A DNA stretch of 64,000 nucleotides from Ilumatobacter sp. (GCF_030065885.1 NZ_JASJCS010000002.1:1-64000); one strand, 5' to 3'; shown: positions 1-9,242, counted from the first letter of the stretch. The notes: generated by a model not told the origin, from the letters alone. Numbers and translations are program-made.

Positions 1-1263
1 GCCGGCGCCTCGGCGAGCTACACCGTCACCGGGCTGCTCGCCGCCGACACCGCTGACGCCTCCACGGTCGCCAACACCGCGACGGTCACCTCCGACACCG
101 CCGATCCGACGCCGGGCAACGACACCATCACCACCCCTGACGCGCCGGTGACCACCTCGGCTGACCTGGCGGTGGCGAAGGTGCTCGACACCGATCCGGT
201 GGTGGCCGGTGAGAACGTGACGTGGACGGTGACGGTGACCAACGACGGCCCGTCGGATGCCCAGAACGTCAGCGTCGCCGACACGTTGCCGGCCAACGTC
301 ACCTTCGTTGCGACCGCCGGCTGCGCGGAGGACCCCACTGGCAACCCGACGTGTTCGTTGGGCTCGATCGCGGCCGGCGCCACCGCCAGCTACTCGATCA
401 CCGGGCTGCTCGCGGCGGATGCGGCTGATGGTTCGACGATCAGCAATCAGGCGACGGTTGCGTCGACGACGGCGGATCCCGACGGGTTCAACAACACGAT
501 CTCATCCACGCCGGCATCTGTGACGACGTCGGCGGACCTCGCCGTCACCAAGACCACCGACACCGATCCGGTGGTGGCGGGCGAGAACGTCACGTGGACG
601 GTGACAGTGAACAACAACGGCCCCTCCGACGCCCAGAACGTCAGCGTCGCCGACACGCTGCCCGCCAACGTGACCTTCGTGTCGACTGCCGGGTGTGCGG
701 AGGACCCGGCCGGCAACCCGACCTGCAGCCTGGGCACGATCGCCTCCGGCGGCACCGCCAGCTACACGATCACCGGGCTGCTCGCCGCCGACGCTGCTGA
801 TGGGTCGACGATCGCGAACACCGCTGCGGTGAGCTCGGACACGGCGGATCCGACGCCGGGCAACGACACCATCACCACCCCCGGCGCCCCGGTCACCACC
901 TCGGCCGACGTCTCGATCGCGAAGGTGCTCGACACCGATCCGGTGGTCGCGGGTGAGAACGTGGCCTGGACCGTCACGGTGACCAACAACGGGCCGTCGG
1001 ACGCCCAGAACGTCACCGTCACCGACACCCTGCCCGCCAACGTCACCTTCGTGTCCACCGCAGGGTGTGCGGAGGACCCGGTGGGCAATCCGACCTGCAG
1101 CCTGGGCACGATCGCTGCCGGCGCCTCGGCGAGCTACACCGTCACCGGGCTGCTCGCCGCCGACGCTGCTGACGGGTCGACGATCGCCAACACCGCTGCG
1201 GTGAGCTCGGACACGGCGGATCCGACGCCGGGCAACGACACCATCACCACCCCCGACGCCCCG
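1..1263 (+). repeat. Tandem 372-bp repeats inside the DUF11 gene
   Basis: Three consecutive units start at 148, 520 and 892, exactly 372 bp (124 codons) apart, and a fourth, diverged unit starts at 1264. Bases 1-147 are the end of a preceding unit. Identity is high at DNA level, including long shared stretches around AGENV-WTVTV and the ADPTPGNDTITT linker. Such arrays commonly expand and contract by recombination. Confidence 0.85.
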
Positions 1264-2919
1264 GTCACCACCTCGGCCGACCTCGCGGTCGCCGTGACCG
1301 CACCCGCCGACGCGACGCCGGGGACGCCGTTCACATGGACCGTCGACCTCGAGAACCTGGGTCCGTCGGACGCCCAGGACGTGGTCGTCACCGTCCCGGT
1401 GCCGGCCGGGGTGACCCTGACGCCGCTCGACCCGCAGGGCCCCTGCGTGCTCGCACAGGGCGTCATCACCTGTTCCATCGCCACGCTGGCGGCCGGCGCA
1501 GCCGAAGCGCTCACGTTCAGTGGTGAGATCGCGGCGGACGCGACCGGCTCGCTCGTCGTCGAGGCGGGCGTCACCACGACCACAGCCGACCCCGACGACG
1601 GCAAGGACTCGGCCTCGGCCACGATTCCCCTCTCACCGTCAGCCGACCTGTCGGTCGCGAAGGTCGGCCAGACCCCGCTCGTCGCGGGAACGACGGGGAC
1701 CTGGACGCTGACGGTCACGAACAACGGCCCGTCGACGGCCGTCGACGTCGTGCTCACCGACACGCTGCCGGCCGGTCTGGCCGACATCGCGGTCAGCGAC
1801 GACGATCTCGCATGCACGCTCGCCGGCTCCGTCGCGACGTGCGACTGGGCGACGCTGGCACCGTCCGAGACGAAGCAGGTCACGATCGAGGCACTGATCA
1901 CGACCACCTACGACGAGGAGACCCTCGCCAACACCGCGTCGGTGACCTCGGCGACACCCGACCCGGACACCACGAACAACGGCTCGACGGCCACGAGCGA
2001 GACCAACGGCGAGTACGACCTCGCCGTCACCAAGGTCGCCGGCGACGCCTCGATCCCCTACTTCGCCACGACGACCTTCACCGTCGAGGTCACCAACCTC
2101 GGGCCCTCGGTGGCCCGCCAGGTGATCGTCCGTGACGAGCTCCCGGCGGGGTTCGGCCTCGTCACCAGCAGCACCGACTGCACCGCGGCGGGTGCGGAGA
2201 TCTTCTGCGAGGCCCCCGACCTCGAGCCGGGCGAATCAGCCACGTTCGAGCTCGAGGTCCGGGGTGAGACACCGGGAGACCTTGAGAACTGTGCGACCGG
2301 CACGGGGCGGAGCATCATCGGCGGCGTCGAGGCCACGCTGGTCGAGGCGGTCAGGAACGACGGTGACATCGACCTGACCAACAACGAGGCGTGTGCCAGC
2401 GTGACCGTCGAGAACGCAGCCGAGCTGACCGTCACCAAGACGCCATCGAGCACGGTCGGCTCGGTCGGCGACACGATCACGTGGACCGTCGAGATCACGA
2501 ACGCAGGGCCGTCGGCCGCCCGCGACGTCCGCCTCGTCGAGGACCCGAGCGACGGCCTCACGATCGTCTCCGTGAACGCCAGCGTCGGCCGCTACGACAC
2601 CGCGTCGAAGATCTGGACGGTCGACGCCCTCGCCGCCGGCGCGACTGCGACGCTAGAGATCCGCACCGAGCTCGAATCGGCCGGCACCCAACGCAACGAG
2701 GTCAGTGTCAGCAGCGCCACGCCCGATGCAGCCGCCGCCCGGGCGGGAACCCCCGATCGTCCCGTCACCGCAGCGGCCGGCGGCAACATCTCGGTGACGG
2801 CAGTCCCGATTCCGGACACCGGATCCGAGTCCGAGGCGCTGCTGCGAACGGCGTTCGCACTGGTGCTCGTCGGCGGTGTCTTCCTGGTGATGGCCCGGCG
2901 CCGCCGGCTTCTCTCCTGA
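1..2919 (+). CDS. DUF11-repeat surface protein with C-terminal sorting signal (5' partial)
   Basis: The reading frame is open from the first base, so the gene begins upstream; 972 codons are visible. It is a chain of DUF11-type beta-sandwich repeats, each marked by SADL(A/S)V near the start, TWTVTVTN-GPS in the middle and a TLPAN or TLPAG turn. The first units are almost identical and later ones (from about 1264) diverge. The C-terminus has IPDTG, a hydrophobic stretch and an RRRR tail, the layout of a sortase substrate. Probable role: a long, stalk-like wall-anchored adhesin or envelope protein; this is inferred from architecture. A GTG at 148 is merely an internal Val codon of a repeat, not a real start. 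Confidence 0.85.
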   Translation, partial: AGASASYTVTGLLAADTADASTVANTATVTSDTADPTPGNDTITTPDAPVTTSADLAVAKVLDTDPVVAGENVTWTVTVTNDGPSDAQNVSVADTLPANVTFVATAGCAEDPTGNPTCSLGSIAAGATASYSITGLLAADAADGSTISNQATVASTTADPDGFNNTISSTPASVTTSADLAVTKTTDTDPVVAGENVTWTVTVNNNGPSDAQNVSVADTLPANVTFVSTAGCAEDPAGNPTCSLGTIASGGTASYTITGLLAADAADGSTIANTAAVSSDTADPTPGNDTITTPGAPVTTSADVSIAKVLDTDPVVAGENVAWTVTVTNNGPSDAQNVTVTDTLPANVTFVSTAGCAEDPVGNPTCSLGTIAAGASASYTVTGLLAADAADGSTIANTAAVSSDTADPTPGNDTITTPDAPVTTSADLAVAVTAPADATPGTPFTWTVDLENLGPSDAQDVVVTVPVPAGVTLTPLDPQGPCVLAQGVITCSIATLAAGAAEALTFSGEIAADATGSLVVEAGVTTTTADPDDGKDSASATIPLSPSADLSVAKVGQTPLVAGTTGTWTLTVTNNGPSTAVDVVLTDTLPAGLADIAVSDDDLACTLAGSVATCDWATLAPSETKQVTIEALITTTYDEETLANTASVTSATPDPDTTNNGSTATSETNGEYDLAVTKVAGDASIPYFATTTFTVEVTNLGPSVARQVIVRDELPAGFGLVTSSTDCTAAGAEIFCEAPDLEPGESATFELEVRGETPGDLENCATGTGRSIIGGVEATLVEAVRNDGDIDLTNNEACASVTVENAAELTVTKTPSSTVGSVGDTITWTVEITNAGPSAARDVRLVEDPSDGLTIVSVNASVGRYDTASKIWTVDALAAGATATLEIRTELESAGTQRNEVSVSSATPDAAAARAGTPDRPVTAAAGGNISVTAVPIPDTGSESEALLRTAFALVLVGGVFLVMARRRRLLS

Positions 2920-2946
2920 TCGGGAACGGCGGCCACACTGGCCGGC

Positions 2947-4173
2947 ATGAGCACATCCACCAGTGACCCCGCCGAGGTCGGCTTCGACGCCGACCGGCTG
3001 GCCCGCATCGACCGCCACTTCCAGCGGTACATCGACGATCGACGCCTGACCGGCTGGCAGGTCGCGGTGAGCCGGCGCGGTCAGCTCGTGCACCACAGCA
3101 CCGCCGGTCACCGCGATCGCGACGCCGAGATCGCGTGGTCGGACGACACCGTCGTGCGGTTGTTCTCGATGACGAAGCCGATCACGTCGGTGGCGGCGAT
3201 GATGCTCCACGAGGAAGGCGCGTTCGAACTGAAGGACCCGGTCGAGCGGTTCATCCCGTCGTTCGGCGAGGCCCGCGTCTACCGCAGCGGGTCGGCGTAC
3301 AACCCGGTGACCGAGCCGCTCACCGAGCCGATCCGCATGTGGCACCTGCTCACCCACACGGCGGGCCTGACCTACGGGTTCCACTCCCAACACGTCACCG
3401 ACGCGCTGTACCGCAATGCCGGCTTCGAATGGGGCGCCCCGAAGGGCCTCGACCTGGCCGAGTGCTGCGACCGGTGGGCGGCGCTGCCCCTCGCATTCCA
3501 ACCCGGATCCGAATGGAATTACGGCGTCTCCACCGACGTGCTCGGCCGCGTCGTCGAGGTGATCAGCGGGCAGTCGCTCGACGAGTTCTTCCGCACACGC
3601 ATCTTCGAGCCGCTCAAGATGGCCGAGACCGGGTTCTGGGTCCGCGACGATCAGCGCGACCGGGCCGCCCGCCTGTACAGCCCGAATCCGGCCACCGGCG
3701 AGGCGATGATCAGCCCGCTCGAGCTGACCCCGACCGAGCGACCGACGTTCCTGTCAGGTGGTGGCGGTCTGTGGGGCACGGCGCAGGACTACCTCCGCTT
3801 CTGCCACTTCCTCCTGAACCGGGGCGAGCTCGACGGGGTCCGGCTGCTCGGTTCCCGCACGCTCGACTACATGACCCGCAACCACCTGCCGGGCAACGCC
3901 GATCTCGAGGCGTTCGGACGGCCGCTGTTCGCCGAGACCAGCTTCGACGGCGTCGGGTTCGGGCTCGGATTCTCGGTGAGCCTCGACCCGGTGGCCAATC
4001 GTGTGATGAGCTCCCCGGGCGAGTTCGCCTGGGGTGGGGCGGCGAGCACGGCGTTCTGGTGCGACCCGGTCGAGGATCTCGCCGTCGTCTTCCTGACCCA
4101 GCTGCTGCCGTCGAGCACGCACCCGATCAGGCCCCAGCTCAAACAGCTCGTCTACCAGGCCCTGATCGACTGA
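2947..4173 (+). CDS. Serine hydrolase, beta-lactamase/EstB family
   Basis: A 408-aa protein of the class C beta-lactamase/family VIII esterase fold. The nucleophile motif S-x-x-K is SMTK at residues 74-77, and the catalytic Tyr motif is Y192 in WNYGVSTD. A glycine-rich GGAAST-like segment lies near residue 365. No signal peptide is visible, so it is probably cytoplasmic and more likely an esterase or transesterase than an antibiotic beta-lactamase. The ATG at 2947 is 28 bases after the preceding stop. Substrate cannot be told from sequence. Confidence 0.85.
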   Translation: MSTSTSDPAEVGFDADRLARIDRHFQRYIDDRRLTGWQVAVSRRGQLVHHSTAGHRDRDAEIAWSDDTVVRLFSMTKPITSVAAMMLHEEGAFELKDPVERFIPSFGEARVYRSGSAYNPVTEPLTEPIRMWHLLTHTAGLTYGFHSQHVTDALYRNAGFEWGAPKGLDLAECCDRWAALPLAFQPGSEWNYGVSTDVLGRVVEVISGQSLDEFFRTRIFEPLKMAETGFWVRDDQRDRAARLYSPNPATGEAMISPLELTPTERPTFLSGGGGLWGTAQDYLRFCHFLLNRGELDGVRLLGSRTLDYMTRNHLPGNADLEAFGRPLFAETSFDGVGFGLGFSVSLDPVANRVMSSPGEFAWGGAASTAFWCDPVEDLAVVFLTQLLPSSTHPIRPQLKQLVYQALID

Positions 4174-4207
4174 TCAGGCCCGGTCGACTGGATCGCCGAG
4201 CGCGGAT

Positions 4208-4219
4208 CCCCTGCAGGGG
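4208..4219. other. 12-bp perfect palindrome in convergent gap
   Basis: CCCCTGCAGGGG lies in the 84-bp space between the serine hydrolase and the histidine kinase, which converge here. It is too short to call a terminator with confidence, but nothing else is present in the gap. Confidence 0.3.
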
Positions 4220-4257
4220 GCGGCGGTCTGGAGGGGTACCTGCAGCGCCACCCGACG

Positions 4258-5643
4258 TCACGCAGGGCACGCTTGGTCCGCCGCAGCCGTGCGAGAGACC
4301 TGCCGCGTCGGCCGGGCGGGGTTCGGTGGAACGTCGCCGCGCAGCACCGTCGGTCGGGTGTGCCCGGCGCCGGCCGGTACCCGCCCCCGGACGATCGTGC
4401 CATGCGACGGCGAGCTGGCGATCTCCAGCCGCCCGCCCACGTCGGCGATGCGATCGTGCATGTCGTCCATCCCGAGCCCAGCAGGCTCGCCGTCAGGATC
4501 GAACCCGATGCCGTCGTCGACCACCTCGAAGCAGATGCCGGACGTCGTGGCCGCGATTGCGAGCTCGACCTGCGAGCCCGTACCCGCATGCTTGGTCGCG
4601 TTCTGCACCGCTTCGAGGCAGCAGAAGTAGACCGCCGCCTCGACGTCTGGGTCGTGCCGGACCGACGGACCGGATCGGACCCGCACGGGGAGCGGCGAGT
4701 CCTCGACGGCCGCTTCCAGGGCGACCGCCGGCCCGGCGTCCGTGAGTGCGGCCGGGTAGACGCCGGCCGCCAAGGCCCGGAGCTCGACCTGCACGGTGCG
4801 CAGCCCGGCCACGATGTCGGCGAGGTACCGACTGGTCGCCTCGGGCGAGGTCGGCGGGTCATCTCGAAGCGCGCCGACCCGCATCGAGAGAGCGACCAAG
4901 CGTTGCTGGGCACCGTCGTGCAGGTCGCGCTGGATCTGCCGGCGCGCCCGCTCGGTCGCCGCGACGATCCGGCTGCGGGACCGCTGCAGCGCGTCGGCCC
5001 GGCGGCGCAGTTCGCGTCGGGACGCATCGAGGCGGTGGTTGGAGGCCATCGTCTCGGCGAGGACGGCGTGCAGCCTGGCGCTGTTCTGGTGCGCGATGAG
5101 TGCGACGACGAGGCCCAGCACCGGCGTCCAGCCCACCAAGATCGACTGCCGGAGCCAGGTCGGCACCGCCGGGTCGACTCCGCCCCCCGCCCGCAGCTCG
5201 CCGAGCGACGCCGCCGCCACGGCGACCGCCATCGACGTCGAGACGTACGTCCACAGCCGGAGGCCCGACGTGTACGAGGCCGCCAGCACCGCCGGGATCA
5301 GCGCCGCCGGGACCATGAGCGGCCACGAGAACGGGGCGATCCCGCTCATCGGCAGCGCCGTCGCCCAGTTGGCGAGGGCAAGGCGGCACACCACCGCCTC
5401 GGAGCGGAGCTCGCGAGCCGGTCGGAGGGCGCCGTACATCACCACCCCGGCGACCCCCACCACTGCCGCCGCAGCGAGGACGGCGTCGTCACGGACGACG
5501 AGCAGCCGGATGAGCAGCAGCATCGTCACACCGACGAGGGCGGCCGCGAGGTCGATCGCCACGATCCGTCGCAGCCAGCGCCCGTCGACGACGCGCAGTG
5601 GCGAGATAGGCCTCGCGAGCGGCGTCCGCGTGACGGTCTGCAT
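4258..5643 (-). CDS. Two-component sensor histidine kinase, NarL/LiaS type
   Basis: 461 aa. The N-terminal half (about residues 28-185) holds several hydrophobic segments, i.e. a membrane-embedded sensor without a large extracytoplasmic domain. The HisKA_3 dimerisation helix contains the phospho-accepting His242 in RDLHDGAQQRLV. The HATPase domain follows, with the N-box EAVQNATKHA and the G-box DDGIGFD. It starts 1 base after the stop of the response regulator, so the two form an operon. The signal is unknown. Confidence 0.92.
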   Translation of the reverse strand: MQTVTRTPLARPISPLRVVDGRWLRRIVAIDLAAALVGVTMLLLIRLLVVRDDAVLAAAAVVGVAGVVMYGALRPARELRSEAVVCRLALANWATALPMSGIAPFSWPLMVPAALIPAVLAASYTSGLRLWTYVSTSMAVAVAAASLGELRAGGGVDPAVPTWLRQSILVGWTPVLGLVVALIAHQNSARLHAVLAETMASNHRLDASRRELRRRADALQRSRSRIVAATERARRQIQRDLHDGAQQRLVALSMRVGALRDDPPTSPEATSRYLADIVAGLRTVQVELRALAAGVYPAALTDAGPAVALEAAVEDSPLPVRVRSGPSVRHDPDVEAAVYFCCLEAVQNATKHAGTGSQVELAIAATTSGICFEVVDDGIGFDPDGEPAGLGMDDMHDRIADVGGRLEIASSPSHGTIVRGRVPAGAGHTRPTVLRGDVPPNPARPTRQVSRTAAADQACPA

Positions 5644-5644
5644 G

Positions 5645-6352
5645 TCAAGCGGCTCTCGAAGCGTCGTCGAGGTACATCAGCACGGCTGCTACGCGCCGGT
5701 TCACGTCGATCTCCTCGCTCAACCCGAGCTTGGCGAAGATCGAGTTGCAGTGCTTCTCGATGGCGTGCCGGGACACGCACAGGTCGCGGGCGATGGCGTC
5801 GTTCGTCCGGCCGGTCGCGAGCCGCTCGAGGACGTCGAGCTCACGTCCGGTCAGCGGGGTCATCGGCGCGGACCGACCCCCGCGGCGGCGCCCGACGAGC
5901 GCGTCGACCACGTCCTCGTCGACAAACGTCCCTCCGTTGGCCACGGTCGTGAGGGCCCGTGTGAGGTGGTCGACGTCGGCGAGCCGGTCCTTCACCAGGT
6001 AGCCGCGGCCGTTCGAGCCGTCGTCGAGCAGACCCAGGGCGTAGCCCGGGTCGACGTGCGCGGACAGCACCAGCACGCCGACGTCGGGGTGCGTGTCTCG
6101 GAGCCGGCGGGCGACGGCGATGCCCTCGCGATCGTGGTCGGGTGGCATCCGGATGTCGGTCAGCACCACGTCGGGGTGCTCCCGGTCGATCGCCGCCAGC
6201 AGCTCGGGGACCGAGGCGCACATCGCTCGCAGGTCGACGTCGTCACGCCTTCCGAGGAGTCCGGCCAGGCCCTCGCGCACCAGCAGGTTGTCGTCGGCCG
6301 CGACGAGCCGGTGCGGCCCCTCACCCGACATCGTGCCGACGATCGTGGACAC
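5645..6352 (-). CDS. LuxR/NarL-family response regulator
   Basis: 235 aa: a receiver domain with acidic pocket D20/D21, phospho-acceptor D66 in VLTDIRMP and a K in the conserved KD pair, then a LuxR helix-turn-helix (TGRELDVLERLATGRTN...). The GTG start at 6352 is supported by a near-perfect ribosome binding site, AAGGAGG on the minus strand, about 6 nt upstream. First gene of the operon with the histidine kinase, transcribed away from the RTX-like gene. It probably controls its own operon and/or the divergent gene. Confidence 0.93.
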   Translation of the reverse strand: MSTIVGTMSGEGPHRLVAADDNLLVREGLAGLLGRRDDVDLRAMCASVPELLAAIDREHPDVVLTDIRMPPDHDREGIAVARRLRDTHPDVGVLVLSAHVDPGYALGLLDDGSNGRGYLVKDRLADVDHLTRALTTVANGGTFVDEDVVDALVGRRRGGRSAPMTPLTGRELDVLERLATGRTNDAIARDLCVSRHAIEKHCNSIFAKLGLSEEIDVNRRVAAVLMYLDDASRAA

Positions 6353-6462
6353 CCGCCACCTCCTTGCTCGCTCGGCTCGCTACATGGATGCATGCCGGGG
6401 GCCGTCAGATACACCCGCGATCTGCGTTCCGTCCCGTTCACCTGCCGGTGGGCGCTCAGCGG

Positions 6463-6488
6463 ATGGGGTAGGGATCGCCGTACCCCAT
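6463..6488. promoter_or_regulatory. Inverted repeat, candidate operator between regulator and RTX-like gene
   Basis: A perfect inverted repeat with arms ATGGGGTA and TACCCCAT separated by 10 bases. It sits in the 243-bp divergent region, about 110 bp upstream of both the regulator start and the secreted repeat protein. Dyads of this size and spacing suit a dimeric helix-turn-helix protein; the adjacent LuxR-type regulator is the obvious candidate. The rest of this intergenic region shows only the two ribosome binding sites. Confidence 0.5.
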
Positions 6489-6595
6489 CACCGGACCTCG
6501 AAGTGCGGACAGCCGCGTCGACGTCGCGGCGGGGGTGCTCTCACGATGGCGGCACGGTCGGTGATCGGCACCGGCCCGAACAAGGAGACATCGCC

Positions 6596-7537
6596 ATGAG
6601 CACTCACCAGCACCGCCGCTTCGACCATGTCGACGGTCGACTCGCCACGACCGACGGCACGACCTCGGTGAGCCGGGTTCGCCGATTCGGCATCGCCGCC
6701 GGCTGCCTCGGCCTCGCCGTCGGCGGCCTCGGCCTCGTCACGGCGACGGGCACTGCGGCCCACGCCACCCCCGTGCCGACCATCCCCCCGGTGTTCGAGA
6801 ACCCGCCGGCCACCTGCGACGGTCAGGTGGCCACGATCGTCGGCACCGTCGGCGACGACGTCATCGTGGGGACGCCGGGTCCCGACGTCATCGCCGGGCT
6901 CGCCGGCGACGACCTGATCCGCGGGCGCGGCGGCGACGACCTGATCTGCGGGCACGCCGGCGCGGACCGTATCTACGGCAACAACGGCGACGACGAGATC
7001 CACGGCGGGCCCGGCCGCGACGCGATCTACGGCGGCCGCCACGACGACTGGCTGCGCGGCGACAGCGACAACGACCGCATGACCGGCGGGTCCGGCGACG
7101 ACGTCGTCAACGGCAATCGCGGCAACGACCGCGTGCACGGCGGCGACGGCGACGACGATCTGTTCGGCGAGGCCGGCAACGATTACCTGAACGGCGGCGA
7201 CGGTGCCGACATCGCCTGGGGGAACGACGGCAGCGACCGGGTGTTCGGCAGCAGCGGCGACGATCGCGTGTTCGGCAACGACGGCAACGACGTCGTCGAC
7301 GGCGGTCCCGGCAACGACTTCGTCGCCGGGCACGCCGGCCGCGACCACCTGTCCGGCCGAGCGGGCAACGACGTCGTCAACGCCGCCGTGGGCGACGACG
7401 GATTGCCCGACGCGGCGTTCGGCAACGACGGCAACGACCGTGTGCTGACCAACGACGGAGCGGGGAACGACACCTACGACGGCGGGGCCGGCATCGACGG
7501 CTGCGCAGTCGACCCGGGTGACGTCGGGGTCTGCTGA
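6596..7537 (+). CDS. Secreted RTX-like calcium-binding repeat protein
   Basis: 313 aa. A long N-terminal stretch with RR followed by a hydrophobic core (about residues 28-58) ending in AHATP looks like a signal peptide. From about residue 84 to 300 there are tandem glycine/aspartate nonapeptides of the GGxGxDxUx type that bind Ca2+ in a parallel beta-roll. Two Cys pairs and a short C-terminal CAVDPGDVGVC tail follow. No enzymatic domain is present, so it is probably a structural or adhesive exoprotein. The ATG at 6596 is chosen because AAGGAG lies 8 nt upstream (6582-6587). Confidence 0.88.
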   Translation: MSTHQHRRFDHVDGRLATTDGTTSVSRVRRFGIAAGCLGLAVGGLGLVTATGTAAHATPVPTIPPVFENPPATCDGQVATIVGTVGDDVIVGTPGPDVIAGLAGDDLIRGRGGDDLICGHAGADRIYGNNGDDEIHGGPGRDAIYGGRHDDWLRGDSDNDRMTGGSGDDVVNGNRGNDRVHGGDGDDDLFGEAGNDYLNGGDGADIAWGNDGSDRVFGSSGDDRVFGNDGNDVVDGGPGNDFVAGHAGRDHLSGRAGNDVVNAAVGDDGLPDAAFGNDGNDRVLTNDGAGNDTYDGGAGIDGCAVDPGDVGVC

Positions 7538-7589
7538 CGAACCGGGTCCGGGGCGAGTGACTGCTTGCCTGAACCGGTGACCCGCTCTC

Positions 7590-7625
7590 GACCGCCGCCT
7601 GGATCCGTCGATCCGGGCGGTGGTC
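7590..7625. terminator. Bidirectional hairpin terminator
   Basis: 16-bp arms (7590-7605 and 7610-7625), 14 Watson-Crick pairs plus two G-U pairs, closing a CGTC tetraloop. It lies in the 177-bp gap between the RTX-like gene and the convergent SRAP gene. There is no T tract, as is usual for high-GC actinobacteria. Confidence 0.7.
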
Positions 7626-7714
7626 GCGCGGCTGCTCCGACGGCCGGGTCGACGCATGCATCACACACCCGCAGGGCCCGCCGCCGGAGGCCTGCCACGA
7701 CGGGTCGGATTTCG

Positions 7715-8434
7715 TCAGGTTGGCGGTGCGGGGTCGATGAGGTGGGGGCCCTTGTTGCGGACGTTGTTGACGTCGGTCGGCACCTCGTGCATCTCGAGCA
7801 GGTCGTCCGGAGCGGGGACGAGCAGCTTGGCGAGCATGTCGATGTTCTGGTTCGCCGGGTCGAGCCACATGCCCCACATCGCCTTCGGCAGGATCACCGG
7901 CATGCGGTCGTGGATCGGCTCCATCGTGCCGTTGGCCGATGTCGTCACCACCGTGGCGCTGTGCAGCCAGGGCGCATCGGGGCCCTCGGACTTGTCACGC
8001 CATGCCGACCACAGGCCGGCCACGGCGAGCGGCTCGCCGTCGACGCGGTGGACGAAGTGCGGCCGCTTGGCGAGCGCACCCTTCTTGGTGACCGGGCCAC
8101 CCTCGATTCCCGGTGCCCATTCGTAGAACCCGTCCATCGGGATGATGCACCGGTACTTCTTGAACACGCCCTTGAAGGCGGCCTTCTCGGCCAGCGTCTC
8201 GGCACGCGCGTTGATCATGCGCTGGCCGATCTTGCGCTCCTTCGCCCAGACGGGGATCAACCCCCAGTGGAACACCTGGAGGTCGAGGTTGCCGTCAGCA
8301 TCGGCGACGACGCCGTAGATGTCGTTGGTCGGCGCGACGTTGTAGTTCTCGCCGAGGGTCTCGACGGAGGTGTCGGCGCCGAAGTACGCGGCGATGCGCT
8401 CGGGTGTCGACGACGACACGAAGCGCCCGCACAC
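7715..8434 (-). CDS. SOS response-associated peptidase (SRAP/YedK/HMCES family)
   Basis: 239 aa, normal length for the family. Cys2 (MCGRF) is the residue that crosslinks to abasic sites in single-stranded DNA after removal of Met1; N75 (in MINARAE), E105 (in GFYEW) and H175 (in PIHDRMP) complete the active site described for YedK. The protein protects abasic sites during replication by forming a thiazolidine link. The GTG at 8434 is fixed by the need for Cys at position 2. Confidence 0.95.
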   Translation of the reverse strand: MCGRFVSSSTPERIAAYFGADTSVETLGENYNVAPTNDIYGVVADADGNLDLQVFHWGLIPVWAKERKIGQRMINARAETLAEKAAFKGVFKKYRCIIPMDGFYEWAPGIEGGPVTKKGALAKRPHFVHRVDGEPLAVAGLWSAWRDKSEGPDAPWLHSATVVTTSANGTMEPIHDRMPVILPKAMWGMWLDPANQNIDMLAKLLVPAPDDLLEMHEVPTDVNNVRNKGPHLIDPAPPT

Positions 8435-8449
8435 GCTGGGGTACCCCGG

Positions 8450-8632
8450 TCAGTCGGTCTGGTCGTCGAGCTTGGCGTCGGGTGCGTTCTTGCGAATCGA
8501 CTCGATGCCGTTCAGGGCGGACGCCTTGCTCTCGTAGGCCTCGCCGCTGGCGATCACCTGGCCGTTGCCGGCCTTGAGGCGGAAGCGGTACTTGCCGGCC
8601 TTGTCCGTGTAGAGCTCGAACTTCCCAGCCAT
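8450..8632 (-). CDS. YegP-like DUF1508 protein
   Basis: 60 aa with one DUF1508 unit: GKFELYTDKAGKYRFRLKA, then GQVIASGEAYESKASALNGIESI. The family is found as single or double repeats and has no established function. Start ATG at 8632, preceded by an AAGGGA-like ribosome binding site. It ends 15 bases before the SRAP start on the same strand. Confidence 0.88.
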   Translation of the reverse strand: MAGKFELYTDKAGKYRFRLKAGNGQVIASGEAYESKASALNGIESIRKNAPDAKLDDQTD

Positions 8633-8774
8633 GTCATGGTCCCTTTCGTCGCGGATGGCGAGCACACCGTAGCGCGCGCCGCGCGGCGGATCGCACACTG
8701 CGCCGGCCCGCCGATCGCCGCCCCCGCAGCACCGTCGGCAGCCAATCTGGAGTCCAGCGCGTCGGTGTGCAGAG

Positions 8775-8849
8775 TCGGGCTGAGAGGATTCGAACCTCCG
8801 ACCCCTTGTCCCCCAGACAAGTGCGCTAACCAAACTGCGCCACAGCCCG
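8775..8849 (-). tRNA. tRNA-Pro (anticodon GGG)
   Basis: Read on the minus strand: acceptor arm CGGGCTG pairing with CAGCCCG, D-arm GCGCAGTTTGGTTAGCGC, anticodon stem CTTGT/ACAAG with loop CTGGGGG (anticodon GGG), T-arm GGAGG-TTCGAAT-CCTCT, discriminator A. All stems close, with one G-T pair in the T-stem. The CCA end is not encoded. Confidence 0.96.
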
Positions 8850-9016
8850 TCGAGCGATCGTTGATCACTCGGCTGACGAGCCTACCGCCCGGCCCCGGCC
8901 GATCAGACGGCTGGATCGCGGGATCGTCCAGAGTCATGGGCGAGCGCCACAGCGAAGCGGCGGCGGCGAGCACGGCAGGTGCCGCCGATCCACCTCGGCT
9001 GGTCGGCAAGCCCCGT

Positions 9017-9226
9017 TCAGACGAAGATGTCGACGAAGCGCCAGCCCAGGTAGCCGATCAGGGCTGCGACCAGCAGCTTGAAGTGCCAGGGCGTGCCCTC
9101 CTCGGCCACGACCTCCGACGCACGTTGTTCGACGTCGCCCACGGGACGCCCGCAGGTCGGGCAGGTACCGTCGGTCCGGAGCGCGCTCGGAGCGAAGTAC
9201 CGGGAGCACTCCTCGCAGTACGGCAT
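9017..9226 (-). CDS. Small zinc-ribbon membrane protein
   Basis: 69 aa. CEECSRYF and CPTCGRPV give a four-Cys zinc ribbon in the first 30 residues, followed by a charged linker and one hydrophobic segment (about residues 49-66). It starts 16 bases after the der stop and probably belongs to the same transcript. Function unknown; I recognise only the zinc ribbon plus one membrane helix. Confidence 0.8.
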   Translation of the reverse strand: MPYCEECSRYFAPSALRTDGTCPTCGRPVGDVEQRASEVVAEEGTPWHFKLLVAALIGYLGWRFVDIFV

Positions 9227-9242
9227 CAGGCGCGTCCCGGCA

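Noticed and set aside
1-1263. CRISPR array or satellite repeat
   Set aside because: Units are 372 bp, coding and in frame, with no short repeat-spacer pattern.
4796-6595. Upstream extension of the RTX-like protein by 600 codons
   Set aside because: The extension runs antisense through the two-component genes. The ribosome binding site and signal peptide begin at 6596.
6546-6599. 17-codon ORF ending in ATGA over the RTX-like start
   Set aside because: It resembles the two mini-ORFs listed, but there is no TANNNT box at the right distance and the RTX-like gene has its own strong AAGGAG site, so coupling is not needed.
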